From NCBI GenBank assembly GCA_023251535.1, contig JAHEYP010000006.1, forward strand, positions 1-64,000: DNA of 64,000 bases, in the 5' to 3' direction. Below the pieces are notes generated by a model. It ran no database searches. It worked only from the letters and a program-made list of their open reading frames with translations, and was not told the DNA's origin. Origin of the DNA: Bacteroidota bacterium. GTDB taxonomy: Bacteria; Bacteroidota; Bacteroidia; AKYH767-A; OLB10. Both the position numbers and the translations under genes were made by a program. Below, in pieces: positions 51,669 to 60,534 of the stretch (position 1 is the first letter of the stretch; every line of letters begins with the position of its first letter).

Positions 51669-53999
51669 TTAAAATGGATACCCGATACCGAAATTGAACG
51701 TGATATCTTTGAGTTTGTTTGCTCTGAATACCCATCGGTCACCAATCGGCATCGCCGGATCTTTTATCTGAACCGCCCCATCCAATCGGAGAATGAAGAA
51801 GGTGAAATCGGCTCTGATCCCTAATCCTGATCCGATGGCAATTTCATCGGGAAATTCTTTCATCGTTAAAATTCCTCCCGGACGATCTAGTTTTGTATTA
51901 ATAAGCCAAACATTACCCATATCAGTGAATATGGCTCCTTTGATGAATCTAAATAGGTCGAATCGATATTCAACGTTTCCTGTTAATTTGAATTCTCCAA
52001 AGCGCTCAAAATAGTCTACACTGGTATTTGATCCCGGTCCTAATGAGCGCGATCTCCATGCTCTAATATCATTGGGACCACCTGCATAAAATGCTTTTTC
52101 AAACGGAACTATTTTTGAATTGCCATACGCATACCCAAGTCCTGTCGATAGTCGCGCTACTAACGTTGATCTTTTATTGAACTGCTTATAAAATCGATAG
52201 TCTAAGTCAGGTCTAATGTATTGCGCATATCTTACATTGGTTAAATAGCGACTCTTGTCTTCTGCTATTTTGAAGAAGTCATCGGGTAGGAGTGATAAGC
52301 TGTTTCCAGCAAATTCTAAATTTACTTTGAAGTAAACATAATTTCCTATCCTCGATAAATTTTGATTGTTGAAGATATAAGATACACGTCCGTTGGCAAT
52401 CAATTGATCGGTATAACTCGTTAAGAGATTTATATCGTTTAACTTGATCAACTGTTGTTCAAAGGCTGAATCTAAATCTACTTTTAAATAGTTGATCTCT
52501 ACTGGGTAGAAGTAGAAGCGATTGAACTTCGATGTTCGTTTCGTGTAGTAGTATGAAGTGTTGATCAATCGACGGAAATATTCCGGCCTGCTTTGTACAT
52601 TATATCCTAAGGAAATAGATGTTATCGGATTACTTACTTTCCGCTGATTTCTAATGGTGAATGGCCATAGTGCTCTTGGGAAATTTAGCGTTAATTCAGG
52701 ACCGAATTCATAAGTGTTGAAGACTCCGAATTGTGAACTTGCTGAATTGTCGTTGAAGTTTCTTTGAATCTCTAGTCCGCCTTTTATTTTGAATTCAAAT
52801 AACTCTGCACCCTTGAACATGTTCTTGTTTCGGTAAACAATGTTTCCAGATACTCCAAGGTTCCCTCCGCTATTGGTGCCTTCTGCTTCCAGCTTGTAAT
52901 CTTGTCGGTTTTGAGGCGATAGTAAAACACTGCATCGAAGTTTATTCCTTCCTAAACTATCTTTCTCCGGCAACGTTTCATACTTGATATTCACAAATCG
53001 GAATACTCCTAAATCGGCGAGTCGCTGATAGGTGATGTCAATGTCACTTTGCGTAAATAGGGAGTCGGGCTTAATAAATATGTGATCAAGAATCCTTGCC
53101 GGCTTGTATAAATATTCACTGTCGGTGTTCGAAATGAATTTATATCCTTTGTACCATACACTATCTAGATGCGCACTTTCTTTAACTACAATAGGATCAT
53201 AATCCATCTCAATTCGTACTTCTTTTACTACACCGATTGTATGTTTTCGGTTAGCCGCTAACGTTAGCGTATCGCGGAAGTTTACTTGAGGATCTGGTAT
53301 ACTTAATATGACGTCGACTTGATTTGATTTTAGTCCTGTGTCAACTACAAATCGTATGTATTGCGGATTAAATCCCGAATACCCTTTGTTTCTTAAAAAG
53401 AGATTTAATCGATCACGTTCTTTTTGTAGTGTTGATGCAGAATAGATTTCTCCTTTTTGAATAAAGGTTAATGAGTCGGCTTCTCTAACATAGCTAAGTA
53501 TTGTGCTATCCGGAATTTTGTACGAGAGATTTCTAAATCGATAGGGCTTCCCACAAGAAAATTTGTAGTAAACGTTTGCTCTTTTTTTGTGATAAACAAC
53601 TGTGTCGAGTACTACTGTATGAAAATACCCGTAGTTCTGCATCAATATTTCTAGCTGGTCGGCCGATTTATGCATCAAATTGGTATCGAGCAATATCGGC
53701 TCTTCGCCAATAGCCGATTTCAACCACTTCTTTAATCTCGTTTCTTTTCCGTGATTGGCAAGGGTATAAACGCCGAGGTGAAATCTGAATAATCCCAGTA
53801 TTTTTCGGTTCGGCTTTTGTTTAATTACTGCAACTATGTTTTCTCGGTATTCCGACCGGTCAGTTTTAATGATATTTTTGTTGAGTAAATGCTGACCCTC
53901 GGGTACGTCACGGACAACGGAACAACCGAATAATGTAAAGCACATCACTGCCAGGGTGATGATTCCGTTATAAATATTGCGCCGTTGACTATTCTCCAT
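51669..53999 (-). CDS. tamL: Omp85-family outer membrane lipoprotein (TamL-like)
   Basis: A 776-residue protein with lipobox LFGC (about residue 26), POTRA-like beta-alpha repeats through the N-terminal half (for example LMQNYGYFHTVVLDTVVYHKK and RDRLNLFLRNKGYSG) and a C-terminal 16-strand barrel. The Omp85 signature region appears as VPFEKAFYAGGPNDIRAWRSRSLGPGS, with the conserved GGxxxxRG-like element GGPNDIRAW. Lipid-modified TamA homologues of this kind are a Bacteroidota feature and work with TamB. The start at 53999 is used because the longer frame from 54020 only adds seven residues. The protein is divergent from a SpoU methyltransferase gene. Confidence 0.88.
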   Translation of the reverse strand: MENSQRRNIYNGIITLAVMCFTLFGCSVVRDVPEGQHLLNKNIIKTDRSEYRENIVAVIKQKPNRKILGLFRFHLGVYTLANHGKETRLKKWLKSAIGEEPILLDTNLMHKSADQLEILMQNYGYFHTVVLDTVVYHKKRANVYYKFSCGKPYRFRNLSYKIPDSTILSYVREADSLTFIQKGEIYSASTLQKERDRLNLFLRNKGYSGFNPQYIRFVVDTGLKSNQVDVILSIPDPQVNFRDTLTLAANRKHTIGVVKEVRIEMDYDPIVVKESAHLDSVWYKGYKFISNTDSEYLYKPARILDHIFIKPDSLFTQSDIDITYQRLADLGVFRFVNIKYETLPEKDSLGRNKLRCSVLLSPQNRQDYKLEAEGTNSGGNLGVSGNIVYRNKNMFKGAELFEFKIKGGLEIQRNFNDNSASSQFGVFNTYEFGPELTLNFPRALWPFTIRNQRKVSNPITSISLGYNVQSRPEYFRRLINTSYYYTKRTSKFNRFYFYPVEINYLKVDLDSAFEQQLIKLNDINLLTSYTDQLIANGRVSYIFNNQNLSRIGNYVYFKVNLEFAGNSLSLLPDDFFKIAEDKSRYLTNVRYAQYIRPDLDYRFYKQFNKRSTLVARLSTGLGYAYGNSKIVPFEKAFYAGGPNDIRAWRSRSLGPGSNTSVDYFERFGEFKLTGNVEYRFDLFRFIKGAIFTDMGNVWLINTKLDRPGGILTMKEFPDEIAIGSGLGIRADFTFFILRLDGAVQIKDPAMPIGDRWVFRANKLKDITFNFGIGYPF

Positions 54000-54046
54000 G
54001 CAAAGTCTGTAAAAATACAATTCTAGTTAATTCCAATCTCTTATTT

Positions 54047-54808
54047 ATGGCATCTAAGGCAACAATTAGTTTTTTACGTTCGCTACAACAAAAGAAATTC
54101 CGTTTGAAGGAGCGTGCTTTTATAGTTGAAGGGCCTAAATTAGTGAATGAGCTTTTTCATTCTGATTTTAAGGTATTGAGCGTTTATGCGTTGGCATCTT
54201 GGATTCCTGATTCTCATATTTCTGTGCCGGTTGAGGTGATTTCAGAAAAAGAAATGGAGCAGGTAAGTGCTTTGCAAACACCTAATAAAGTATTGGCGGT
54301 TGTTGCTTTACCCGATGATAATCACCGTTTTACGGCTCCTTCTGCTGGATTACATTTGCTTGTTGATCAAATTCAAGATCCAGGTAATTTAGGGACGATT
54401 ATCCGTATTGCCGATTGGTTTGGATTCCAATCTGTTATCTGCTCTCTCGATACGGTCGATGTTTTTAATCCCAAAGTCGTTCAGTCAACTATGGGAAGTA
54501 TATTCCGAATACCTGTAATTTATGATGCATTGCCTGATGTTTTGGTGAAAAATGCCTCAGGGCCTAAATTGCCTGTTTATGCTACTTTGCTGGAAGGGAA
54601 AAATATGTACCATGAAAGTTTAACAGAAAACGGATATGTTTTGATGGGGAATGAAAGCCGTGGCTTGAATCCTATGTTGTTGCCTTTCGTAAATCGAGCG
54701 ATTAAAATTCCCGGGCCCGGCCAAAAAGGAGGGAAGGCCGAATCGTTGAATGTGGCTATCGCAGCTGGAGTAGTTTGCGCTGAGTTCCGCCGACAGTTTC
54801 CGCTATAA
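54047..54808 (+). CDS. SpoU/TrmH-family RNA 2'-O-methyltransferase
   Basis: A 253-residue protein. The N-terminal part (FLRSLQQKKFRLKERAFIVEG) is the RNA-substrate-binding SpoU_sub_bind-like start, and the C-terminal knot has DQIQDPGNLGTIIRIADWFGF, VLMGNESRGLNPMLL and the SLNVAIAAGVVCAEF motif 3. It methylates ribose 2'-OH in tRNA or rRNA; the particular target is not predictable. A short leader of about 20-40 bases separates it from the divergent tamL gene, so the promoters are closely spaced. Confidence 0.9.
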   Translation: MASKATISFLRSLQQKKFRLKERAFIVEGPKLVNELFHSDFKVLSVYALASWIPDSHISVPVEVISEKEMEQVSALQTPNKVLAVVALPDDNHRFTAPSAGLHLLVDQIQDPGNLGTIIRIADWFGFQSVICSLDTVDVFNPKVVQSTMGSIFRIPVIYDALPDVLVKNASGPKLPVYATLLEGKNMYHESLTENGYVLMGNESRGLNPMLLPFVNRAIKIPGPGQKGGKAESLNVAIAAGVVCAEFRRQFPL

Positions 54809-54817
54809 AACACGAAA

Positions 54818-54861
54818 GCCCCCCATTACGGGAGGCCTCCATCGACTTGGTTGATCGTCAG
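54818..54861. repeat. Hairpin related to the 10749-10995 family, with inverted tail
   Basis: GCCCCCC/GGGAGGC around loop ATTAC (54818-54836), containing TTACGGG as in the other copies, followed by GGTTGATCGTCAG (54849-54861), which is the reverse complement of CTGACgATCAACC and matches the CTGACaATCAACC tail except for one base. It sits between two convergent genes (trmH-like and apaG), and the tail overlaps the apaG TGA stop. It probably also acts as terminator. Confidence 0.6.
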
Positions 54862-55250
54862 TTTAATTTTGATGGTACTACCATTTTAAATTCGGGGATC
54901 TTCACGAAGAAGAGTTTCTTGTCCATTTGTCGTTCCATAAGGTAGGTTCCAAACATTTTACCGAGCTCTGTATTCAAGTTGCAACCTGATACATAACGGT
55001 AAGTCTCGCCCGGAGCGATGTACGGTTGTTCGCCAACCACACCTTCTCCTTCTACTTCACGTCGGGTATTGTCAGAGTCAACAATGTACCAATGACGTCG
55101 TTTTAGACGAATGGCATTCTCACTGTCGTTCTTGATTGTAATTCTATAAGCAAATACGTAATGCGACTGGGCAGGATTGCTATGTGTAGGTTGATAAAAA
55201 GTCTCTACGCTCACTTTTACGCCTGCTGTGATTTCGGTGAATACTCCCAT
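54858..55250 (-). CDS. apaG: ApaG-family protein
   Basis: A 130-residue ApaG domain protein: GVKVSVETFYQPTHSN, HYVFAYRITIKNDSENAIRLKRRHWYI, VEGEGVVGEQPYIAPGETYRYVSG are the family consensus. The fold is a fibronectin-III-like beta sandwich; the cobalt/magnesium efflux link to E. coli ApaG is indirect and not safe to apply here. The start at 55250 agrees with a well-formed promoter at 55271-55301; a longer frame from 55292 would begin upstream of the transcription start. Confidence 0.9.
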   Translation of the reverse strand: MGVFTEITAGVKVSVETFYQPTHSNPAQSHYVFAYRITIKNDSENAIRLKRRHWYIVDSDNTRREVEGEGVVGEQPYIAPGETYRYVSGCNLNTELGKMFGTYLMERQMDKKLFFVKIPEFKMVVPSKLN

Positions 55251-55270
55251 AGTTTGGTTTCGTTGATGCT

Positions 55271-55301
55271 CAAAAATATTCAAGTATTTCATTTATCCCA
55301 A
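55271..55301 (-). promoter_or_regulatory. apaG promoter (TTG-N20-TATTTTTG)
   Basis: On the minus strand TTG (55301-55299) and TATTTTTG (55278-55271) are separated by 20 bases, a good match to the Bacteroidota consensus. The leader would be about 14-20 bases to the ATG at 55250. Confidence 0.6.
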
Positions 55302-55307
55302 TAGAAT

Positions 55308-55336
55308 TTGACCAACACAATTTTTATGGTGGTCAA
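55308..55336. promoter_or_regulatory. Inverted repeat upstream of apaG
   Basis: TTGACCA (55308-55314) and TGGTCAA (55330-55336) form a 7-bp inverted repeat around a 15-base loop, just outside the apaG -33 box. It may be a weak hairpin after the T9SS plug gene or an operator. Confidence 0.4.
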
Positions 55337-55368
55337 CCTCCTGTTTTGAAGGGAAAAAGTAAAACCAC

Positions 55369-56658
55369 TTAGTTCCCGGTTTTGCGATAACCGCTTAATT
55401 TGTCGTATCGAGTACCTGGCTCTCTCGTGTAAAAGAAAATAGCATAGTCGTTGCGAGTTTCGTAATGTTGTCCCTCAGTTTCAGCTATTTCTGGCTTTTT
55501 TGAGTTGTTGGGCACAAATAGGTATTCGTAGTTGTAATAACCTTGTTTTAAATATAACTCGTTGAAATACTGATTGTTGTCGGGGTCGAATTGCATTTTC
55601 GCTTCAGGGGTTATTTCCCAATTGGTTAATTGACCGTAAAGGTAAATTTGTCCGTTTTCAAAGGGTTCTAGTACCGGAAGTTTGAATTTCACTTTTAAAT
55701 AGTCGCCTTCTAAATCGCCTTCTCTCCCTTCGTAGACTTTTATTAGGTACCTCCCGTTCAAATCGTCTTCCGTACTGTATCGTTGAGTACCACGACGTTG
55801 ATCAGGCTTTAATTCGACTGTTGTAATCTTACTTACGGGATCCATGCTGAATTCTTCAATGTATTGTGTCTTGAAGCGGATGGTGCGGATGTCGAAATTC
55901 CTGAATTCATTGCCTCCTTGAAATACATTTCCTTCGTCGTAGTTGTAGTCGAGTTCTTTGTCGAGCACAAATTGCGGCTTTAAATCACTTATAGCCATCG
56001 ATTGATTGTTATTCTGCACAATCACTAATTGAGCATCACTATAAGCATTGCCGATTTTTAATGATCCCGTATTTACTTTTATGTCGACTTCCTGATGACT
56101 ATTTCTTAATTCGATTTCAGTAGCACGATGAATATTCGTTTCTATTGAGGCTATATTCTCTACAACCCAAAATCTCCTAGTTAAAACAATTTTATCGGGA
56201 TCACTATTGTCGAATACTACCATTAAGTAATTTCCCGATATAAGAGGATAAAGGTTTTCGTTCGGAAACTCTAACTTGAAATGAAAATAATGCTGTATCG
56301 TATTAAAGCTCTGTTTGTAGTTGGTAATATGATCAGTATAAAATCCTCCAATATAATCGCTCTCCGATAACACTGATGGTTGCCAGTTCTTATCGCAATG
56401 AATAATTCTGTAGCTGTAATCACTCACTTCTTCTCCTAAATCATCGAATGAAAGGGTTAACTTTTCGTTACTCTTTAGGTTGATAACTGGATCCGACAAT
56501 GGAACTCCCGATTGCTCAAAAATCACTGTTTTTATATTTCGATTGTACACGTGATTTTCATAACGCAGGAATGAAGGATCATAATAATCGCCTTCCTGCG
56601 CCATAACGGGTACGTATAGCCGAAATATAAATAATAGTGCGAGTAGCGCTTTTTTCAT
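55369..56658 (-). CDS. Type IX secretion system plug protein (DUF5103)
   Basis: A 429-residue exported protein: signal peptide (LLALLFIFRLYVPVMAQ) and the DUF5103 beginning RNIKTVIFEQSGVPLSDPVI, then LTLSFDDLGEEVSDYSYRI and HCDKNWQPSVL. This family contains the plug protein that blocks the outer-membrane T9SS pore (SprA). It is the last gene of a four-gene operon; the stop of the ABC-F gene overlaps its start by one base. Its presence with two T9SS cargos in this window fits a functional type IX system. Confidence 0.82.
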   Translation of the reverse strand: MKKALLALLFIFRLYVPVMAQEGDYYDPSFLRYENHVYNRNIKTVIFEQSGVPLSDPVINLKSNEKLTLSFDDLGEEVSDYSYRIIHCDKNWQPSVLSESDYIGGFYTDHITNYKQSFNTIQHYFHFKLEFPNENLYPLISGNYLMVVFDNSDPDKIVLTRRFWVVENIASIETNIHRATEIELRNSHQEVDIKVNTGSLKIGNAYSDAQLVIVQNNNQSMAISDLKPQFVLDKELDYNYDEGNVFQGGNEFRNFDIRTIRFKTQYIEEFSMDPVSKITTVELKPDQRRGTQRYSTEDDLNGRYLIKVYEGREGDLEGDYLKVKFKLPVLEPFENGQIYLYGQLTNWEITPEAKMQFDPDNNQYFNELYLKQGYYNYEYLFVPNNSKKPEIAETEGQHYETRNDYAIFFYTREPGTRYDKLSGYRKTGN

Positions 56659-58586
56659 TATTCTATTTCAAGAAGTTTTTCATAGGTGCTTTCCCATTCG
56701 GCAGTAGCAGCTTTAACATCTTTCTCGCTAGCTGCGTATTTCACTTGAAGTTCTTTGAATTTAACTGTGTCTTTGAAGATTTCAGGATCGCTCATTTTTT
56801 CTGATAGCTCTTCGTGTTTTATCTTCAACTTGTTGAGATTCTCTTCAAGCTTTTTTACTTGTTGTTCAAGCTTCAGCTTTTCTTTTTTTTTATCGTTTTG
56901 CTTTTGCTTGTCGACTGTAGGTTCTACCTTTTTCTCAACAACAGGTGCGGGCTTTGCACTAGCAGCTTTCAATGCCAGCTTTTCTTCGTTTTTTTTCTGC
57001 TCTTGATAGATGTCGAATTCTTCGTAAGTTCCAGGATATTCTTTTAACTGGTAGTTTTCAATATGCCAGATTTTATTCGCTATCCTCGATAGGAAGTAAC
57101 GATCGTGGCTTACTACAACGTATGATCCTTCGTATTTATTGAGGACATCTACCAATACATTCACACTTTGCATATCAAGGTGATTCGTTGGCTCATCCAG
57201 TAATAGGAAGTTGGCTTTTGCAAGTATCGTCTTCGCCAAGGCAACCCTCGCTCTTTCTCCTCCCGATAGTACTTTGATCTTTTTAAATACTTCGTCACCC
57301 TTTAATAGGAAGGCTCCTAATAATGCTCGTAAATAAGTATCAGTTTCGTCTGGTGCAAAAACTTGAAGTTCTTCTAATGCAGTATGTTCTTTATTCAGAC
57401 TTTCTAATTGATGCTGTGCATAAAATGCTGGAACTACGTTGTATCCTGGTTCTGCTTTTCCTTCGAATAACTCACTTCCGTCGAGCATTCTCAATAGCGT
57501 CGATTTTCCTTTTCCGTTAGCACCAACAAAAGCGATTTTATCTCCGCGACTTACTTCAGCACTCGTGCGATGGAAGATGACTTGGTTGCCATAGCGTTTG
57601 TCTTCAATTTCTAATTTCTGTATTACACGTCCCGGATTTTTATCAACTGCAAAGCGTACCCGAATTGCAGCCGATGGTCCTTCAACCGCTTCTACACGAT
57701 CAAGTTTAGCTAACGCTTTTACTCTCGATTGTACCGCACTTGCTTTCGATGCTTTTGCTTTAAATCGTTCAATAAATCGTTCTTGTTCTTTAATGTACTT
57801 TTCTTGATTCTTGAATTGGTTCGCTTGCAACTCTTGTCGCTCTGCTTTTTCTTCAAGATATTCTGTGTAGTTTCCAGTGTAAACTGTCAATTGCTGATGT
57901 TCGATTTCTGCAATTCTGTTTACAATCTTGTCGAGGAAATATCTATCGTGCGATACAATTACTACAGTACCTTCGTATTCTTTTAAATAGTCTTCTAGCC
58001 ATTGAATCGATGGTAAGTCCAAGTGATTGGTAGGCTCATCGAGTAGAAGTAAGTTGGGTTTACGTAATAGTGTTTTCGCTAACATGACGCGCATTCTCCA
58101 TCCTCCTGAAAATTCTTTTAGTGGTCGCGATAAATCAGCTGTAGAGAATCCTAATCCTTCAAGTATACTTTCTGCTCTATGTTGAAGTGAATATCCGTCT
58201 AACGCATCGTATTCCGTTTGAGCTCTGTGTAGTCGGTCGAGTAGGGCGTCCGAATGATCATGCTCTAGTTCTTTTAAACATTCTTCAATCTGTAGGTGTA
58301 ACTCGTTTGCTCTTTCAAACGCTTCCATCGCCACATCTAAGATGGATTTTTCTGATAGGTAACTCAATAAATCTTGATTGAGGAATCCTAAGATTAAATC
58401 GTTCCTTTTCGATATCGTTCCTCCCGATGGAGAGTATTCTCCGCTGATAACTCTCAATAGTGTCGATTTGCCGGTTCCGTTGGCACCGATTAATCCGATT
58501 TTTTCATTTACTTTAATATGCCAATCAAGGTCACTGTAAAGTACCCTCGAGCCAAATTCAAATAGTAAGTTTTGTAGTACTAGCAC
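56658..58586 (-). CDS. ABC-F family ribosome-associated ATPase
   Basis: A 642-residue protein with two tandem ABC domains, no membrane segments: Walker A GANGTGKSTLLRV and GANGKGKSTLLRM, signature FSGGWRMRVMLAK and LSGGERARVALAK, Walker B LLLLDEPTNHLD and FLLLDEPTNHLD. The linker (about 240-320) is rich in charged helices. A C-terminal coiled coil of about 100 residues (VDKQKQNDKKKEKLKLEQQ) places it with Uup or YdiF-like proteins, which act on the ribosome in translation. It is not a transporter. Confidence 0.88.
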   Translation of the reverse strand: MLVLQNLLFEFGSRVLYSDLDWHIKVNEKIGLIGANGTGKSTLLRVISGEYSPSGGTISKRNDLILGFLNQDLLSYLSEKSILDVAMEAFERANELHLQIEECLKELEHDHSDALLDRLHRAQTEYDALDGYSLQHRAESILEGLGFSTADLSRPLKEFSGGWRMRVMLAKTLLRKPNLLLLDEPTNHLDLPSIQWLEDYLKEYEGTVVIVSHDRYFLDKIVNRIAEIEHQQLTVYTGNYTEYLEEKAERQELQANQFKNQEKYIKEQERFIERFKAKASKASAVQSRVKALAKLDRVEAVEGPSAAIRVRFAVDKNPGRVIQKLEIEDKRYGNQVIFHRTSAEVSRGDKIAFVGANGKGKSTLLRMLDGSELFEGKAEPGYNVVPAFYAQHQLESLNKEHTALEELQVFAPDETDTYLRALLGAFLLKGDEVFKKIKVLSGGERARVALAKTILAKANFLLLDEPTNHLDMQSVNVLVDVLNKYEGSYVVVSHDRYFLSRIANKIWHIENYQLKEYPGTYEEFDIYQEQKKNEEKLALKAASAKPAPVVEKKVEPTVDKQKQNDKKKEKLKLEQQVKKLEENLNKLKIKHEELSEKMSDPEIFKDTVKFKELQVKYAASEKDVKAATAEWESTYEKLLEIE

Positions 58587-58589
58587 GTC

Positions 58590-59318
58590 TTATAAGTGTA
58601 TTAATTTACCGCTTGCGGTTTCTGTTTTTTTAATGATTGCTGGATTGCCTGTATAATATACATTTCCGCTTCCGCCAATGCTAGCTTCTAGTATATCTAT
58701 AGGGTTTACATAAAATCCGTTGGTCCCTTTGTTGTTGATGTAGGCGTTTGTTGTTTTTAATTTCAAACAATCCATCTTTCCGTAACCTACTCCGTAGAGA
58801 TATAAATTGCCGATTTCGCCTTCGGCTGTTAAGTCGGCTGGACCATTATGTATTGCTAATGTCGCTACTCCTTCTTTTAATTTTAAATGATAATTCCCGG
58901 TACTGCTAAAACTATCGAGACGGAAGTCACTAACGGATAGCGTATCCGAAAACGTTACATCTCCACTTGCATTCTCAATATAAATCCCGCTTAATGTCGG
59001 TACCCATAAGTCTACTATCAACACCGGATCAAAATTTCTAACCCAGTTGCATTTGTTGGTATTCCTGATTTTCAAAACTCCGTTTTCATTGATGGTAGTA
59101 ATCTTTTCCAGCAAATGACTTCCAGCTGTTACTCTCATTTTAGGAATGCTGTCGTAGTGAATTACTAAGTCGACATTGTTGCCTAAATCTACTGATTTTA
59201 CCTCTCCAATTGAACGAATTTCTGTAACCACATCTCCAGTACCTTTAAAGCAATCACAGGCATCTTTGCAGGCGCTAAAGGCAATAGAGAGGAAAATGAT
59301 AAGTATGATCTTTTTCAT
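58590..59318 (-). CDS. Head-GIN domain lipoprotein (DUF2807)
   Basis: A 242-residue exported protein: signal with lipobox FSAC (about residue 17), then a head GIN domain GEVKSVDLGNNVDLVIHYDSI and repeated beta-solenoid rungs (NLYLYGVGYGKMDCL, GSGNVYYTGNPAI). Such proteins are common in Bacteroidota; adhesion has been proposed but is not shown. It sits between the deacylase and ABC-F genes with 2- and 3-base gaps. Confidence 0.85.
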   Translation of the reverse strand: MKKIILIIFLSIAFSACKDACDCFKGTGDVVTEIRSIGEVKSVDLGNNVDLVIHYDSIPKMRVTAGSHLLEKITTINENGVLKIRNTNKCNWVRNFDPVLIVDLWVPTLSGIYIENASGDVTFSDTLSVSDFRLDSFSSTGNYHLKLKEGVATLAIHNGPADLTAEGEIGNLYLYGVGYGKMDCLKLKTTNAYINNKGTNGFYVNPIDILEASIGGSGNVYYTGNPAIIKKTETASGKLIHL

Positions 59319-59320
59319 TT

Positions 59321-60418
59321 TTAGATTTTATATCCTATTCCATATTCGAAATAGTCGGCTTTAGCGTAATGTGATTTCAGGTTGAAGCATGCAAATACAT
59401 GTTTCGTTACTAGGTAGCGTAATGACAATTGACTGTATATGTTACCGTCATTTTTAATTTTTGTATAGAGGTAATATCCCGTTTGAAAATATCCACTGCA
59501 TTTTCCTACTTCTAATCCGTAGCTTAAATGAACTCCCCAACGAGCGGATGCTTCTAGTCCAGATACATAGATCTCGTCTTCAGCTAATCGTTTCGATACT
59601 GAATTGTCGATGAATAAATCTGTGCCCGCACCTAATTTACTTTTTTGCGTTACTCCATGATGCCAATCACCGGTAAAAATTCCAACTCCGTAAGTCGCAC
59701 TTCCTGGTGGATTCAATTCTTTAGCTCCCATCGCCGCAAGAATAGTAAATTCATTTTGATGTTTAATGCCAGATACACTATCTCGTTTGATAGGTGTTTC
59801 TTCTCCGAAGCAATGGATATATCCAATATTTACAGTAGCTATATTGATCCCCATATTTGGGATTTTACTCGAGCCATTCGAGAAATGCGTTAAGTCGATT
59901 CCTGTCGAAATTTGGTTGTATTGCTTTGAACGAAATCGAACTTGAGCACCCGTAGTTATCACGGCATTTACATGTGATCCTACTGTTTGGTTTTTGTAGT
60001 TGTCGGTTAGGTTAAAGGGCTTGTCAATATAACCAACACCAATTCCGAATTTGACGTTGAGTAGAATTCGTTGTTTGTTTAATAACGGAAAATGTATCAC
60101 TCCAATGAGACTTTGTGCATTACCCAATTCTTCTTGATTACCTAAATCAAAGAATTGATACCCGAATCCTAAAACTGGAAAATTGTAAAGATGGTGCCAG
60201 TTGGCATCTCCATTTGTTTGCTTTAACCAATCGATTTCGATTCCCTTAACATGCTTCCTTTGAAGGTGAACTACCGAAGGACGATGTGCGATAATAAAGC
60301 CTTCTTGGAATTTCCCGCTAAGTTGCCATTGACCTGGCGCAACAGCCTGCTGCGCCTGTACTTTTAGCGTACATGCCAGAATTAAGCTGCAAATCAATGT
60401 GAAAGAAATGTTTTTCAT
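59321..60418 (-). CDS. Acyloxyacyl hydrolase / lipid A 3-O-deacylase-like (PagL)
   Basis: A 365-residue outer-membrane beta-barrel protein with a signal peptide (FTLICSLILACTLKVQAQ) and the PagL-type catalytic segment DLTHFSNGSSKIPNMGIN (His-x-Ser-Asn). It would remove acyl chains from lipid A in the outer membrane. The barrel is about twice the length of Pseudomonas PagL (about 170 residues), as is common for the acyloxyacyl hydrolase family in Bacteroidota. The start at 60418 is chosen for the signal peptide; the longer frame from 60544 crosses the mazG promoter. It is the first gene of the four-gene minus-strand operon. Confidence 0.8.
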   Translation of the reverse strand: MKNISFTLICSLILACTLKVQAQQAVAPGQWQLSGKFQEGFIIAHRPSVVHLQRKHVKGIEIDWLKQTNGDANWHHLYNFPVLGFGYQFFDLGNQEELGNAQSLIGVIHFPLLNKQRILLNVKFGIGVGYIDKPFNLTDNYKNQTVGSHVNAVITTGAQVRFRSKQYNQISTGIDLTHFSNGSSKIPNMGINIATVNIGYIHCFGEETPIKRDSVSGIKHQNEFTILAAMGAKELNPPGSATYGVGIFTGDWHHGVTQKSKLGAGTDLFIDNSVSKRLAEDEIYVSGLEASARWGVHLSYGLEVGKCSGYFQTGYYLYTKIKNDGNIYSQLSLRYLVTKHVFACFNLKSHYAKADYFEYGIGYKI

Positions 60419-60522
60419 GGAATTTACGGGAGTGCGAAAATACGAAACATCGACCGATAATATGAATGAAATTCCTTTCGAATGGGTATAAATCATGGTA
60501 TCGGCCATGAAATAGGATATGT

Positions 60523-60530
60523 TACCTTTG
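60523..60530 (+). promoter_or_regulatory. -7 box of mazG, close to the start codon
   Basis: TACCTTTG matches TAnnTTTG and ends four bases before the ATG at 60535. A leaderless transcript, or a start at the ATG at 60544, would follow. No -33 TTG was seen. Confidence 0.45.
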
Positions 60531-60534
60531 CAGA

